64,000 bases of DNA from Undaria pinnatifida (taxonomy: Eukaryota > Sar > Phaeophyceae > Laminariales > Alariaceae): positions 3,771,171 to 3,835,170 of the forward strand of contig JABAKD010000003.1 in NCBI GenBank assembly GCA_012845835.1, in the 5' to 3' direction. Of the stretch, positions 45,446 through 58,900 are shown one piece after another. How positions within the stretch are numbered: position 1 is the first letter of the stretch; every line of letters begins with the position of its first letter. The notes under the pieces were generated by a model. The model did no database searches. It saw only the letters and a program-made list of their open reading frames with translations, and was not told the origin of the DNA. Made by a program: the position numbers and the translations under genes.

Positions 45446-46350
45446 GTCAGCTTTACTCCGAAGCGTTCCTGCACGTTGACCGCCAACATCCATCGTCGCC
45501 CTCGAACGTTTTTAGTAAACCCATGAAATATTAATTGTCGTCGTCAGTGCTGTTTTTCACACTTGTTTACTTTCGAACGTGTTTTCATCTTCTCTTCACC
45601 ACACCTCGGGGAGATCGTGATCTATATCATCTACAGCTATTATTGTATATCCTGCACCTGTCGTGATGACATGTTGTACAGGATCTGTGCACACAGAATG
45701 CACAGATCCAACCTTCTGGGGCATTTGTTTTTGCTCATGCAGATCGTTCGCTTCCCATCTCCCATAACATGATACTGTACGGAACTACCCTAAATGCATC
45801 TCTAGATCATCACGTTAGTGGCGATTTATGGCCTATTATACCGACGGTCCACTATGCTCACGTTGCCCACGGATTTTTTCATGCAGCATCTATCTGCTGT
45901 CCTCGAATTTTTTTGTTCTCAACGCTTGAATCTGGTATGTTATCGTTAAAAGTAGTGCCATATACTTCGGGAGTATACACATTCTATTCGCGTTTATTGT
46001 TTTCCTCGTATTTGCAAGTGTATTCAGACACTTTTTAGCAACATCTGTCGTCCTCGATCTCCCATTTTCACACGGTTTTAAATTTTCCCATTTCTCCTCT
46101 GAAATTTAATTTAATCACGCTACTGACAACTCTTGTTGCCCATGAAAGTGTTGTTAACCTTTATTCATGTCTCAGCTTTTCGTGGATAGAAGCGTACGTA
46201 CATGTTTAACGTATTGGACACCATGTAGATAATCTTATCATCTTGATCCAGCAACCGTCAGTACTACAAGCTGTGCAAGATCGGTGCATTAATAGAACAC
46301 TTCTAACCCCAGAATCATCCGCCAGACCATTCAGATGTCCCAGTTCTCAC

Positions 46351-46378
46351 CCAGCATACGCATGTAACTTGAGGCCGG
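46351..46378 (-). CDS. MC5E: Tentative exon 8 of the mannuronan C-5-epimerase
   Basis: A 28-nt segment lies between an acceptor TCTGCAG and a donor GG|GTGAGA. With the phase-1 base from exon 7 it gives Thr, then GLKLHAYA and two bases. NKTGLKL after exon 7 continues the beta-helix turn pattern (NK-x-G-hydrophobic-basic-hydrophobic). It is very short, so chance cannot be excluded. Further 3' exons were not found. Confidence 0.4.
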
Positions 46379-46785
46379 CTGCAGATCGTACGTACCAGAG
46401 TTGTGTCTGACTTGTAGAACAAATGTCATCTGTCTGGCATACAGAACGACTGTCATCTCGTGATCTACAGGGGATCTCATGTGCCCCGACGTGTGTATAT
46501 CGTACTCAGCCCCGGTGTACCTTAACAACGTGGTTGCCCTCGGCCATGATGTGATACATTCTTTCTCTGAATCTATCTGTTGCTTTGAAAGTCTTCTGTA
46601 CACATTAACCGTTCGGTACCGCAGATCCGACATGGGTACAAAACGCTTATACTTAAGCTAGCAGATAAAAATGTGTTATATAGTGTTTGGCGGAAAAAGT
46701 CTTGAACAGTTATTAATAAAAAGTAAGCAGAGATTTCATGAATGATCTGGAGTGCTTCTAGCCGTGTGTACAAGCTTTTACTCAC

Positions 46786-46942
46786 TTTTGTTGTCTTCGA
46801 AAATGTTGTTGTACACATTGCAGTCGGAACTTTCGTAGAGAGCCAGCCCCGCATCCTTGTTGCTGTAGGAGTAGTTCTCCTTAATCACTGCTCGATCACA
46901 GGATCGGTGCAGCATGATGCCGCTCTCCGCGTTGTTGTACAC
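46786..46942 (-). CDS. MC5E: Epimerase exon 7 (157 nt)
   Basis: The acceptor CTCAAAAG precedes GTG TAC. The exon reads VYNNAESGIMLHRSCDRAV, then KENYSYSNKDAGLALYESSD and NVYNNIFEDNK plus one base before GTGAGT. These are three beta-helix coils with Asn ladders, typical of the C-terminal half of the catalytic domain. Confidence 0.92.
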
Positions 46943-49900
46943 CTTTTGAGAGGGCGCGTTCAGGTTGAGAAGGGTGGCCGTGGGGGGGGGGATAAGGACG
47001 ACGGGTCTGGTCTCTATCAATCATCTTACTGCTGCAAGTTGTGTTCCCGCACTTACTTATGCCGAGTCATTCGGGTCCGGAGGACGATCCTGTTCTCCCC
47101 GTTACACTATATAACTATTGAAGGCGCTCGTATGGGAGGGGGTTGGGGAAAAATTCACACCAGGGTATTAATCTTATTAAATTTATATATAGATTGATAT
47201 TCTTAAAATCATCAACGGCATTGATTGTTTGCTTAGAGTGTGCCCCCGTGTATACATGTTTTAGTGCTTGTCCTGGATGCAGGTACGACCACCGCGAAGG
47301 TGGAGCATGATGATACCGTTTTTTTCCTCGTTGTAAAGCTATGAAATGGACCCATTGTAAGGGTGAGTTGTAGTCGACGGGCTTGGCGCTCCAGACCCAG
47401 CCCTGCACAACAAGTTGGTTGAACTTGTACCCCGAAACATGGGTCAAGTTTTGCAACTAACTTGTGGCGCGTGCGCATAATACGCTAATACTACGGTATT
47501 TTCTTCACTTGCCGCGTACCTTATCCGGAAGTGCTGCTGTGTCTACACGGTTTTACCGCTTAGGCACAACATCCTCTGATATTTACGATGGGGGGGGGGT
47601 GAATGTTATTGTTACCACTCAGGCGATGGATTCGAAGTAAACCTTTGACATAAGCTTGTTGCGGAAATTGAGGTAATATATTTATCCGAGCGTTCCAATA
47701 GTAAAAAGTGGCCATAACGCCATCCATATTAGCTGTAAACCTTCTCATTTTCGTTGCCTATCTCCGTGTCGTCAGTCAAGTCGTAGGCAATGAATCCAAC
47801 GTCAACGACAAGTTTGTACCGGACATGGATTCGTTGAACGGCAGCTCACCTTGTTTTTCTTGATGGTGAGATCCGTACATCTCTTCGACGCGACTGGTGA
47901 TGACCATGGTCAACAGAGTCGTCGTCCAGGAGACACGAGACATCCGATCGGTAGAGGGAAGATTGTATCAGATATGACACTTGTCAGTAACCATCATGTC
48001 GTTACTTGGTAACACACTAAACGTCATGCGGTGTACACTAGACTGCACGAGTTGTTGGGACTATCAAGCAATATTAAGTCTGTTTGTTGTCGTTTATTGA
48101 TGCCGTATTTAGCAAGCAGGAGTCTCAGCAGTAGCATTTTGGCAGGTGATACACAACAGTTTATAGGCTAAATCATATCCATTACCTGGTGCATGTATTA
48201 TCAATACGTACTGGAGGTGATACTTGTATATAGTCAACATTTGTCGTCAATGAATAACGCGGTATACCTAGCTTATGTTCAAGGGATGGGTCCTCGAGAG
48301 ATCTTATAGTATACAGTAAGATGTTCACCATAATGCCTACACAGGCAAGCAAGACACTAAATGCATTGTCGCACTTGATGTTTACTGTATCGTAAGTAAC
48401 TTAGTTGATCCACGTGTGGAACGACACTCCACCAAGCAACACGAATTATGCCCAATACTGGGTAGGCCGTCCTATGTGGTTTGATTGTTCTGGGTGATGC
48501 ACACGTACAAAGACTCCATGCCAGGTCTGTCAGGGTTGTTGCCAGATGTAAGCTATCACAGGCAGATGCATGTTGCTACATGATATCACCCAACATTATC
48601 AGAAGAACAGGAGCGTCAGCACGCCCCCTTGTTCACTCTACAGCCGCTCATCATCGTCAGCCTCGCGTTTGAGCAAAGCTATCAATCGACATCGGCCGGG
48701 AGTCGCGACACTACCTTGTACCGGCTATTGATGATGCGTTCATACAAGTTTGCCTCACAGCGACGTGAGCGTTCAACATCAACTCCAGGTGGTCTCTTGT
48801 CCCGTCATCGGCAAGTCGGTCTGAAAACCAGCCACTTGCTGGTGTGCACACGCTATACCATATCTTCCAATAGAAATAAGCATCAATATCGACCGCCGAA
48901 TCAATACAAATCGTGACGTAACGGTTAGAAGGTAGACAGAACATACAACAACTGCTGCCATCATTCTGCTGTTTGTGAAATTGAACATGTGTTGTGTTGT
49001 TTCGAGTTTACCGTTGTATCGATCAGCATGGGCCGTCACCAGGGTTACGGGGCCAAGCGTACGGCAGGAGACACCTCACAATAACTGTCACACCTTTGAA
49101 CAATCGACGGCAACTTCATGAAAAACAAGGGTTCCACCCTGGGCACCACACAACTCACGGAAACTTGAACATGATACCTCTCGGCACCAAGTATCTCATG
49201 TGCAGCAGTGCAGGTAACCTATGTCATAATCGAAATCTTCAGCACTGGCCCAGGGAGAGTTATCTTGTTCGGAGAGGGTGCGTTCTAAACTGCATGTAGC
49301 TCCAGCCTTTCTGCTGCAGGGTGTAAATTCTTGGAGGTAGCAGATGGTCACGACCGATGCTACGAAAGAGGTACTCGCTTTTATACTTGGCCTCCTCCCT
49401 TGATATGGTCTACACCCCGCACAAAAAGCAGATTTAGAGAAAGTTGAAAGTGCTCCGCAATGAACAACACCACTCTCCCTCGGTAGGCAATTAGAAATAT
49501 AGTCTAAGGAGGAAGCAAATGTTATTCCGACCGTTTTCGGTGAAGAAGCCCCGTCTACAAACGAAAATGGCCAAAAAGTGATATCTTTGTTACTACCTTT
49601 ATATTGTAGCAGCTAGTCTCTGGCACGAACAATGGTGGAGGCGCGCAGTATTTTCCTCGTTCGACCAGAGCTCTATTGGGTACACCGGACTATATTCTGA
49701 GGCTCTTCGCCTGACGAGCTTTAGTGTACCATATTCCTTCAGCTCCCATACCTGGTTCAAACGGCGATTTCGACCGAACTGAAAGTGCAACACAATGTGA
49801 AGAAATACACGGTCTACTACTGTACTGCTGCAGGTTGCAAAAAAAAAAAAGGTGAAAAATCAGACGATTTCGAGTTAATAAGGAACGTCGTTGTTCAGAA

Positions 49901-52900
49901 GCGAAAATGGTCAAGAATGATTACCTCCATAAGCACAGCACGTGTCGTCTACGATATCACGTTGTCACCTTGTGTCTGATATTGTCAGTAGGCGTCGCCG
50001 CATTCATAGGGCTGCCCTTGATTTTCTGAAGATTCTCACCGCCATCATTTTTCTTGCTATAAATAGCTCAAATCGTAGCGGGGGTTTACTGTAAGCAATC
50101 GTCTCGACAAACCATGGTCATTGGTGTGTTCCTTTCGCCCCCTATCCATAAGTATATGTCGTCATTTGAATTGCGCGCATAGGGTTCAGCTTTTCCATCA
50201 TTTTGTCATTTAGCGGGTGTACGATGCTCGTGGATTTGCATCGAAATTCGTCAATACTCGCTCCCGCACTTCTTTCGACCCATCCATTTCGCACAACTGA
50301 GATCCCTTGAAGGTGTCGAACCTACGACGTCGACTTCAATAGTGTCGTCGCATACGGGTGGACTGACAGGGACGCCGGCTCTTTTGGCGTCAATTACCTT
50401 CGTCGCCCTTCAATGAAGTGTGAGCAATTTTCACGTGTGAAAAACGCTTTATCCGAGTGAACAACCCAATTGCCCACTCACTGGAAAACAGGACGAACAA
50501 CGAAGGCGGTCCCGATTCTAAGGGAGTTAGTTCGGTAGTTTGTTCAGCTTGAGGCGCCCCTTCCGCGAGGAATGATTTGTCGTCCAGTTTCTATACGCCT
50601 GACTTACAACGCTCCCGATGTGCAGCAGTGATGGTGCGCGTGTTCGGCGAGTGGTAATGACGATCGTGACTCACTAATGCCGTGGTTTCCGTTGTTGTAG
50701 ACCGTGTTTCCGATGATGTTGACGTTGTCGCTGTCGTCGTGGGGGTCGAATCCGTACTCGTGGTTGTCGTGCACCTCGTTGTAGTTCCAGTTCCCTCCGT
50801 CGTGACCCCAAGAGTAGTGGCCGAACCACTGCATGTCACGTCAGGTCAGCACCGCAGAGGGGCAAGGGAAAACATACACATGGATACCACGACTTCAATG
50901 AGAACACACACACAGTAATACGCGCAATCGGGGTATCACACACAGCCTGAAAACATGTCTTTCGACGATATCTCCGATTTCACGGCTGGAGAGTTTTTTT
51001 TTCAACATATTTAGACTAGATCACGTGGTGGCCGCGTTGTCGAAAGCGCTATTTTACGTGCAAGGGTTTTGAGGTAAGAAGACGTAGACGTGGTGACCGT
51101 GCACGTCATTTTACGGCCACCCCCCCACGTCGTGACCCCAATAATAGTACATTGACAAAACCACTAGTCTACATACATTCCAATGTCATGTCAGAGCACA
51201 CGATTATCATCGGCGGAAGATGGGAAAGACGAAGAACTAAATGAGGTGGGCGCGCATGCCGAAGGGCTTACGATAAACACCATGCCTTCGCAAAAATAAT
51301 CCGCAGGTGTGGTAATATTATCGTGAGCGAACGGTCCAGGTGCACATATACAATCTTTGTTTCTGACAGGCTTCGTCTTATGGAGAAGTTCTCTACAATT
51401 ATTTCAATGAAAATGCGAAATTTCAAACAGAGAAACAAGACCATGGGCTAGGCAAAAAACTCTAGATTATTGCAGCCGTCCTGTGACTGTGGGCGACATC
51501 GTCACGCGCATACTATCACGTGACGACGAGGCTCGCTCGTGCAAGAAGAACAACACAGCCACAATAAGACAAGACCCACGACGCCAGAGCAGCCCACCAA
51601 GGCACACGCCGCCAATTATCTGGTTAACGGTCGACCCGTCCTACAACGACAGAGGTATTTAGCAGGTTTTGGGTCCAAGTGCATTAAAAAAAGTTCCGAA
51701 TCAATCGTGCTCCCTCCTCTTCTAAACAAAGGGACCACCCACCTCCAAGGGACATGTGATACGATGGAGGTGCACCACATTTTTTTCTGTGGTTCCATAT
51801 TTTCGGAAGTTAAGACATGTTCTTCTTAACCCTAAATCTGATTTTTGGAGAAAAATATACCTGCTTCCGGATGAAAAATCCCATGGCCTAGGTATACAAC
51901 GAGAATCGTGCAAAAAAACTAAATGGTCTAATACCGATGATTATGGTTTAAGGAGCTCCGTCACTCAGAAAACACTTCAGACGAAAAGTACTACCTCTAT
52001 CGTAGCACGCGTCCGAAACTGGTTGCCCCCCCCCCTCCCCCCGCCCTTCCGTTACATGATTTACGTACAGGTGACTTGAACAGCTTTTGGGACCGACCGT
52101 TCCTCTCAACTGCAAGACGAAGTATCCGGCATTGTCGTTGGGATATCACTTCAACAGTAACTATCAAAAATACACTACCCACGACACAACAGCCGCGAGA
52201 AAACGATAATTCCGTCGAAAGTCGTCCTGGTGAGGAGCCGTGTGCGCAATACACCGACCGCATGTTAGTGTTCGGTATTTATTGTTTCGTCTTTGACCAA
52301 AGGCTATGTCATCACCAACAACCGGGTATCAACACATCAGCGTTCTTAAAGTCAACTTTTTCGTCAGGTGCAAGGCTTCTCATGTAGCCACCCCCCGAGA
52401 TGTAGGGTTCGGACATATGCCACGATAGAGATAGCGCTTTTCGCCTGAATCGGTTTCTCAATGTCGGGGCTCCTTAATCTAAAATCGCCAGTGTGTCAAG
52501 TTTTGTAGAAGTATGTTCGGATGTATACGCGCAGGGGGTGAGATTGCTCACCAGCGAGAAATTTTAAACTTTCCACCAGTTCAGCTTGGGCGAGGTACAG
52601 AGCTCCACTTGTCGGGGGGGGGGGAGGGGGGGGCTCACAAAATAATCGTCGCAACGCTGCCGTGACACGAGTCCGTGTTGCCGTCAAGCACACGTCCAAT
52701 AGAATGACGTTTGTGTCTCCTCACGGTGCGACTGACGCCGCGCGAAACTCCTGTTCCAAGATAAATATATATATATATATATAATATATATATATGTGGT
52801 CAACAAGTCCTGCTGTAAACTCGTTTAAGGCGGGCTGGGCCTCACGTTGTGGTGGATATCGGAGCGGTAGATATCCCCGGCGACGCCGTAGTCGAGGCCA

Positions 52901-55900
52901 TTATCGTCGTCGTAGATGTCGAGGTTGCTGTGGTCATCACACAGACCCCGGGCCTTGTAAGCGATCCCGTACGACTCTGCCGCGTTGTACCCAAGATCTG
53001 GTGGTTGGACAACACCACAATCAGGGCCGGGGGGAAGAGAGGGGGCTAAGAGCGCGTTTGATGCGTGTTGGGCGCATTATTTATTTAGTGGCGCGGGTTG
53101 GGGGTAGGAGACATCCATCCGCTCGTTGCTTGTTGTGCACGCAGACTTTATCATTGCACAGCAGGAGTCAGGGCTTGTAGCAGATACTAACGGACTCCGT
53201 CGCGTCATACCCAAGGTCTGAGGGGTTTGGCATTGAAAGGTGGAGGTAGCGGCATCAGAAGAGGGGGGATTCTCTATGTTTGCGAATCGTATCACATCAT
53301 CCCATTAAACTATTTTTTATGATCAATATGGTTGTTTGCGTTGGCAGACTGCTATGAATTTATAATTTAGAGGTCAAGGAAGGATTATCAATGCCACGGG
53401 GGTAGAGGGCTCACACGTCGAAGACGCCAGGAGACGATCAGTCAAGAGAAACCGTCCAGCGGTCAACGGTGTCAAATCGATCGTTCCAGACTTAGAACTA
53501 GTAGTTTGTCGTTAGTCATGGTAAAATTACCGGAAATTGCCGTCCGTCAAGCAGTCAAAGTTCCGTGCCCTGACATCGTTGCTCGCGTGAGTGACCCCCT
53601 TGTTTTCTTGCGGTGTTTCTCTCCTATTCCATGCTCTTTTGATTTTGCGATATGAATCTGCAATGTAAATGTTAACTGTGCTGCGCAAAGAAGAACGTCC
53701 AAAGTACTTTCGTCTGCGAGGTACAGCAGAGTTAGTCGAAACGACAGGGAAGCGACAAAGTCGGTCCATATCCAACCGTCAGGTAGGTGTGAGTCGGTGC
53801 CTGTGAGAACATTCCAAGAGCGTTTGCCGACAGCGTACCGTTATTAATTTAATTGCCATTTTTTATTTCCCCCCTTCCTTGTGCACACCTTGTGTGTGTA
53901 CGTTTGTGTGCATCGACGTTTGGCCCTCAAGCACCAGCAACGCGTATCAACGATCGGCCGCGAGGGCGGCTACAGAGGACCCTATCTATCCCATCCATCC
54001 ACCTCTGCCTGCGTCCAAACCCTTTTTGAGTTCATGGAGCTTGCTCGTGATATAGACTGTCCTCACGGGTCTACTAAATGCACCAGGACTCACGGGGCTC
54101 CTACGATAAAATGCACTGCTGTAAATGTAAGAGTATAGGGTACTTCTATGCTATGCGTTGACGTACATATGACTTTGAAGACGCTGTCACCTACTCATCA
54201 CCAGGTGCTTTTATTGTTGTCGTTGTCTTCGATCGTACCAGCATAGACGATACGTATGACATGAATAGTCTATATATATCATAGCACAGCAGGCAATACG
54301 AGGTGAATATTACATTTCGAGCAGTTGGTAGGGCCGCCCGCACCATCTGCATTTCAGGTGGAAGTTCATGAAAGTTTCCATGAAGACGCTTCCGCGGAGG
54401 CTCCCTTGGAAGTAATGTCCATGGAAGTCTTTCATGGAAGCTTCCATGGAATTTTCTTCAACGGAAGCTTCCACGGAAGTTACTTCTACAGAATCTTCCA
54501 CGGAAGCTTTCGTAGAAGTAAATTTGCCTTCACGGAAGCTTTCGTGGAAGTGAATTTGCTTCGACGGAAGCTTTTACGGAAGCTTTCGTGCAAGTCAAGT
54601 ATATTTGCTTACACGGAAGCTTTCACGGAGGCCTTCACGGAAGCTTTCGTGGAAGTAAATAAGGAAAATTAGAAAAAATAAAAAATCGTTTCGTCCACAG
54701 AAGCTCTCAAAATAAAATGCCATGGACTCTTCCGCGATAGCTTCTGTGAAAAAAAAATACTGCCACGAAAACTTCTGTGAAAGCTTCCGGGACGTGTTTG
54801 ACCGTACTCGTTAAATTTTTCATACCCTAGTCTAACCCTAACCCTAACCCCAACCGAATGAAACGTAACAACCATGGTATGGTGAAATCCCCTTCGTCTC
54901 GTACACAGTGTGCGTCAACCATGTTGTCAAAAAAGTGGTAAGCTCTACTGGAGGCACAGTAGGGTACACTACAAATATATCCGCGGGAGCTTTCGTGGAA
55001 GCCGCTGATCTTCTGTTGAAGCTACGGAAGCTTCCATGGAAGTACATCATAAAATTCCGTGTATGTAGCTTCCAACTTTTCGTTGAAGCTACTTTAGCTT
55101 GCGTGGAACCCGCTGAGCTTCCGACCTTCCCTGAAAGCTGTCGCTTGTTTCCATGAAACTAAAACCTAAAAATCATTGGAAACTTCCGTGGAAACTTCCG
55201 TAGAAGTGACCTCCGCGACATTTTCCTACTTCCATGAAAACTTCCGTGGAAGCTTTCGTGGAAGCTACTTCCATGGAAGCCGAAAGCTTTCGTGGAAGCT
55301 TCCGGATTTTTTTCCATGGAAGCTTCCAAGTCTTCCGCGGAAGCTTTTACGGAAGCTTCCACGGAAGCTTTGATAGAATCTGCCATTGCTTCCAATTAAT
55401 ATTCCGGAAGCTTTCATGGGAGCTATGGAAGTTTTCGTGGAAGCAGTGGAAGCTTTACCACGGAAGCTTTCATGAACTTCCACGTAAAAAACAAGTAGTG
55501 CAGGAGACCGAGCTGGTATCAGGTATATATCATAACAGCCCCCCCCTGCCCAACCACCCACTCAAAGCTGTGTAAGAAACAAAATTATATGTTGAATATA
55601 CGTACCTTGTTTACCACAACTAACTGCCGCAGCAAAATTTTAATGCAGTTAGGAATTCGACCACATGAAATCGTCTGTCACGCTCTCCTCATTCCCACCC
55701 TTGTCGTAGTGTACAAGTTCGAGGGTGGAAACAAAAAAAGCAACAAAGAAAAAACAAGAGAACGAGAACTAGAAAGAAAGAAAGATAACTCGATTGCAGC
55801 AGGGGGGATGTAGCGAGGTAGAGCCACGCGACACAGAGGCGTAAAAAACAAACACACCGCAGTACATAGTACGTGTCCGATGCAGCCCAATACAAATGGC

Positions 55901-58900
55901 TCACCCCAGGGATGTGTACCAGGTACGGCCTGATTGGTGTCGTGGGGACGCTATTCGCACGAACCGATCGCAAGCTGGTATAACAGAGATGAATTCATAT
56001 AGTGCCGGTTGAATAGAGTGTTGGTTGCCCGCAATAGTGCCTTATAAATCGTTGGTCTCAGACGGGATATGTCACCACTGCTCAGCGGTATTCAGTAGTA
56101 TAGACTATTAACCATAGACACCGGCTGCGGTAGGGGCGCCAGTTTTTTTGGGACGGGGTTCAGCGACTCGGGGTCACTCGCACGAGTGAGCCCGTTCTCC
56201 GTTGCCATCTAAAGCTTTCGTGCCATTTTCATATTGCTATAAGAATCCGCCATGGAATGGTGAGCTACGCTGCGCCAACATAATCGTCCAAATTCGTTTC
56301 AACAGGGAAGTTCAGAGTCACTCGTGCGACCGGCTCAAACCCAGCAGTGAAAATGAGAGTATTAGCATCCCCCCGTACCATAGCATTGGTTTCAGTACGG
56401 CCGGCACGGTATTATACATGATACTTGTCAGCGGCCACCATGTCGTTACTTGATAACACTTACCAATCATCTGGTATACATTGCGAGTTGTTCGTACAAC
56501 AAACAGTGTCGTTTACCGATGCGGTATCCAGCATGCAGATGTCTCGGCAGTGAATACATGTTTGTGAATACAAAAAAGATGGTTCGAAAGTGGCGCTTAT
56601 GTGGCCAAAACATGGAAACGAAGGAGAAAAGCTAGAGGAGGAGTGAGGAGCTGTAAGCAGAGGTAAAATGAGGTGTAGGGTCACGGTAGGGCTTACCGTC
56701 ACCTGATCAATACTGCAGAATGTCCACATGTTACGGGTAGATGTGCTCTACAGGCAGTTGCACTTACCGACAAACCGTCATATAGTAAGGTTCCTTGCAA
56801 AACATTCCTGCAACGTTTCCCAGATACTCATGGTGGGAAGTTATTTACATCAACAACTTGAATATACAACATATCGACGGGAAGTACCAAAACGATGTTC
56901 CCCGCGTTTTGTATTTCTCTGCATCTAGATCAAGATAATATAATATGGTGTACCTAAGGTGCTGATAACGAATAAAATAGATACTAATGGGCTACAGAAT
57001 CCATATTACAATATATCCTCCAGATAGATGTTGAGTGGAGATTGCGCCTAATTATGGAGTAGTTTTGCCCCCGCGCAAACGCCATTGAAATTGCAAAAAA
57101 CAGCGGGAGCCTGCAAATATATGGCAGCTTCCCTGGCGATGTGCCGAGCAGATAGATGCCTCTTGATCCACATTCGCCTTGACCGTCGTGATCTGGAGTG
57201 TGTCGAGGCTCTTTCGGGGCCTTGGTGCGTTATTTGGTTCTCGAACTAGTAAAACCACTCTCCCACAAAATACCTTCCAAGACATCGTGAACACTTGTTT
57301 GCACCTTCAGCATCTATCTAGACTAGACTATTTTTCACCATACCCACTGTTTGGAAATTTTCGAGTTTTTTTTTATCTTGATATCTAAAACGCGAAACGA
57401 ATCTATGGGATAGTTGTTGTAGAACACGACATGGGGACACGATAAACATGTCCAAGTTACACAACAAAGCAAAGGGGCCCCCTGAATGAAGTAGTTAGTT
57501 GACAAAACAAAATGAAGTAGTAATGTCGAAAGTTCGTTCTAGCGTTAATGTTTGTGAACCTCCATCACTCTCACATGCGATCTCCGACCGGAATATATCC
57601 ATTCGAGCGTTTCCCATGTCTTCTTTAGCACTACCGGTGCTATCCGCACACGTGTCTTCGGGTCGTCCCGTGATCTTCTCGGTGATAGCGCTTAGGTAAC
57701 TGAAATCGCAAGACAGCGGGTAGGCCGGGAAAACAACGTGGAGTTACAAGTAGTCACGGGAAAACATGTATGTGCACACAGCAGCAGTCGAAACGACGTT
57801 GTGAGTCAGGAACCAGATGCCACAACAGCAGTACGACTGCAATAAGTAACATTTGGGGATCGGGGATATAGATGTGCGCGATTGGTCATCTTCATCTTGT
57901 CCGTGATGGTGGCGACGTGAATAGTACAGCAGACGACCAGGTCGGCTGGACCAAAGTTACCTTGTCAAGCAGCACCTCCGGTGATGCTGCAATAGAAAAA
58001 GAAGTCAGATTTTGTCTCCCTCAGAAACGGCTTGTATAGTTTCCGCGCACAGACTGACTAACATCACCCTGTTGACCCTGATAGCTACTACACTGTAGTT
58101 GCAAGGGAAGTCGCCGACCTATATCCTTAATGAGGACACACAACCCGTAATACGCGTGATCGGAGTATCACACACAGCTTGCAAAAATGAATTTCGACAA
58201 AAAAATCGATCTCACAGCTGGACTGGAGTGTATTTTCAAGATTTATAATATTAAAACGAACTACAAAACAGAAATCACGGGAAAAACACACCTTATTCGT
58301 CTTTCATGTGTGGCCCGGTCTACACGGGCCACGAACAAAGTTGTCGAATAGGAAAGAGGTCGATTAAAAGGTGGCGATGCCTTCCATAGTTGAGATCCAT
58401 TTCGTCCTGATAACAACTCAAAATAAATTAAAAACGTATTCCCTTTGAATCAGGGACTAACACAGGCAGCAGGGACTAAGACACGCGTCGCAGGTTGTGT
58501 TGGGGCGCACGATTGTTTTTTAAGTCCCTACCACCAGGTGTTTCATCAAACACTCGCCGAAGGCATGTTGCGCACCAGCGGGGCTACGGTCTATTTGCTC
58601 TCCTTATTCAGAGATGGTGGTTCTAAATCCCATCAGCATTCATCACCTTGACTACCCCCAAGCTTCAGACTGCTCTTCGTTCGTGGGGCAATCCAAAAAC
58701 TTCGATTCCCCTTTGAAAAAACCCAGAAAATGTGGAACCATGGCAGGAGGTTGACCCGGCGAACATCACGCTCATCAGCAGACGATCTACGATCTACCCA
58801 TGAAGCCGTTGACGTGCTAGACTACAGTCACCGTGTCAACGTCACTTTTATCGATGTTTTCTTTTAGGAAATTTAAGGCTCTCGGAGGTTTTCTGTACTC

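Noticed and set aside
46780-47197. 151-codon plus-strand frame
   Set aside because: It is antisense to epimerase exon 7.
53077-53170. SNERMDVSYP as the missing exon upstream of exon 4
   Set aside because: The real exon 3, with matching phases and a MGNARMDI stretch, is at 57575-57699. This segment aligns better with the tail of the decayed exon 4 copy.
54325-54672. 115-codon open frame rich in FHGSF and EAFVEV
   Set aside because: It is a by-product of the GGAAGCTTCC palindromes; similar frames occur on both strands.
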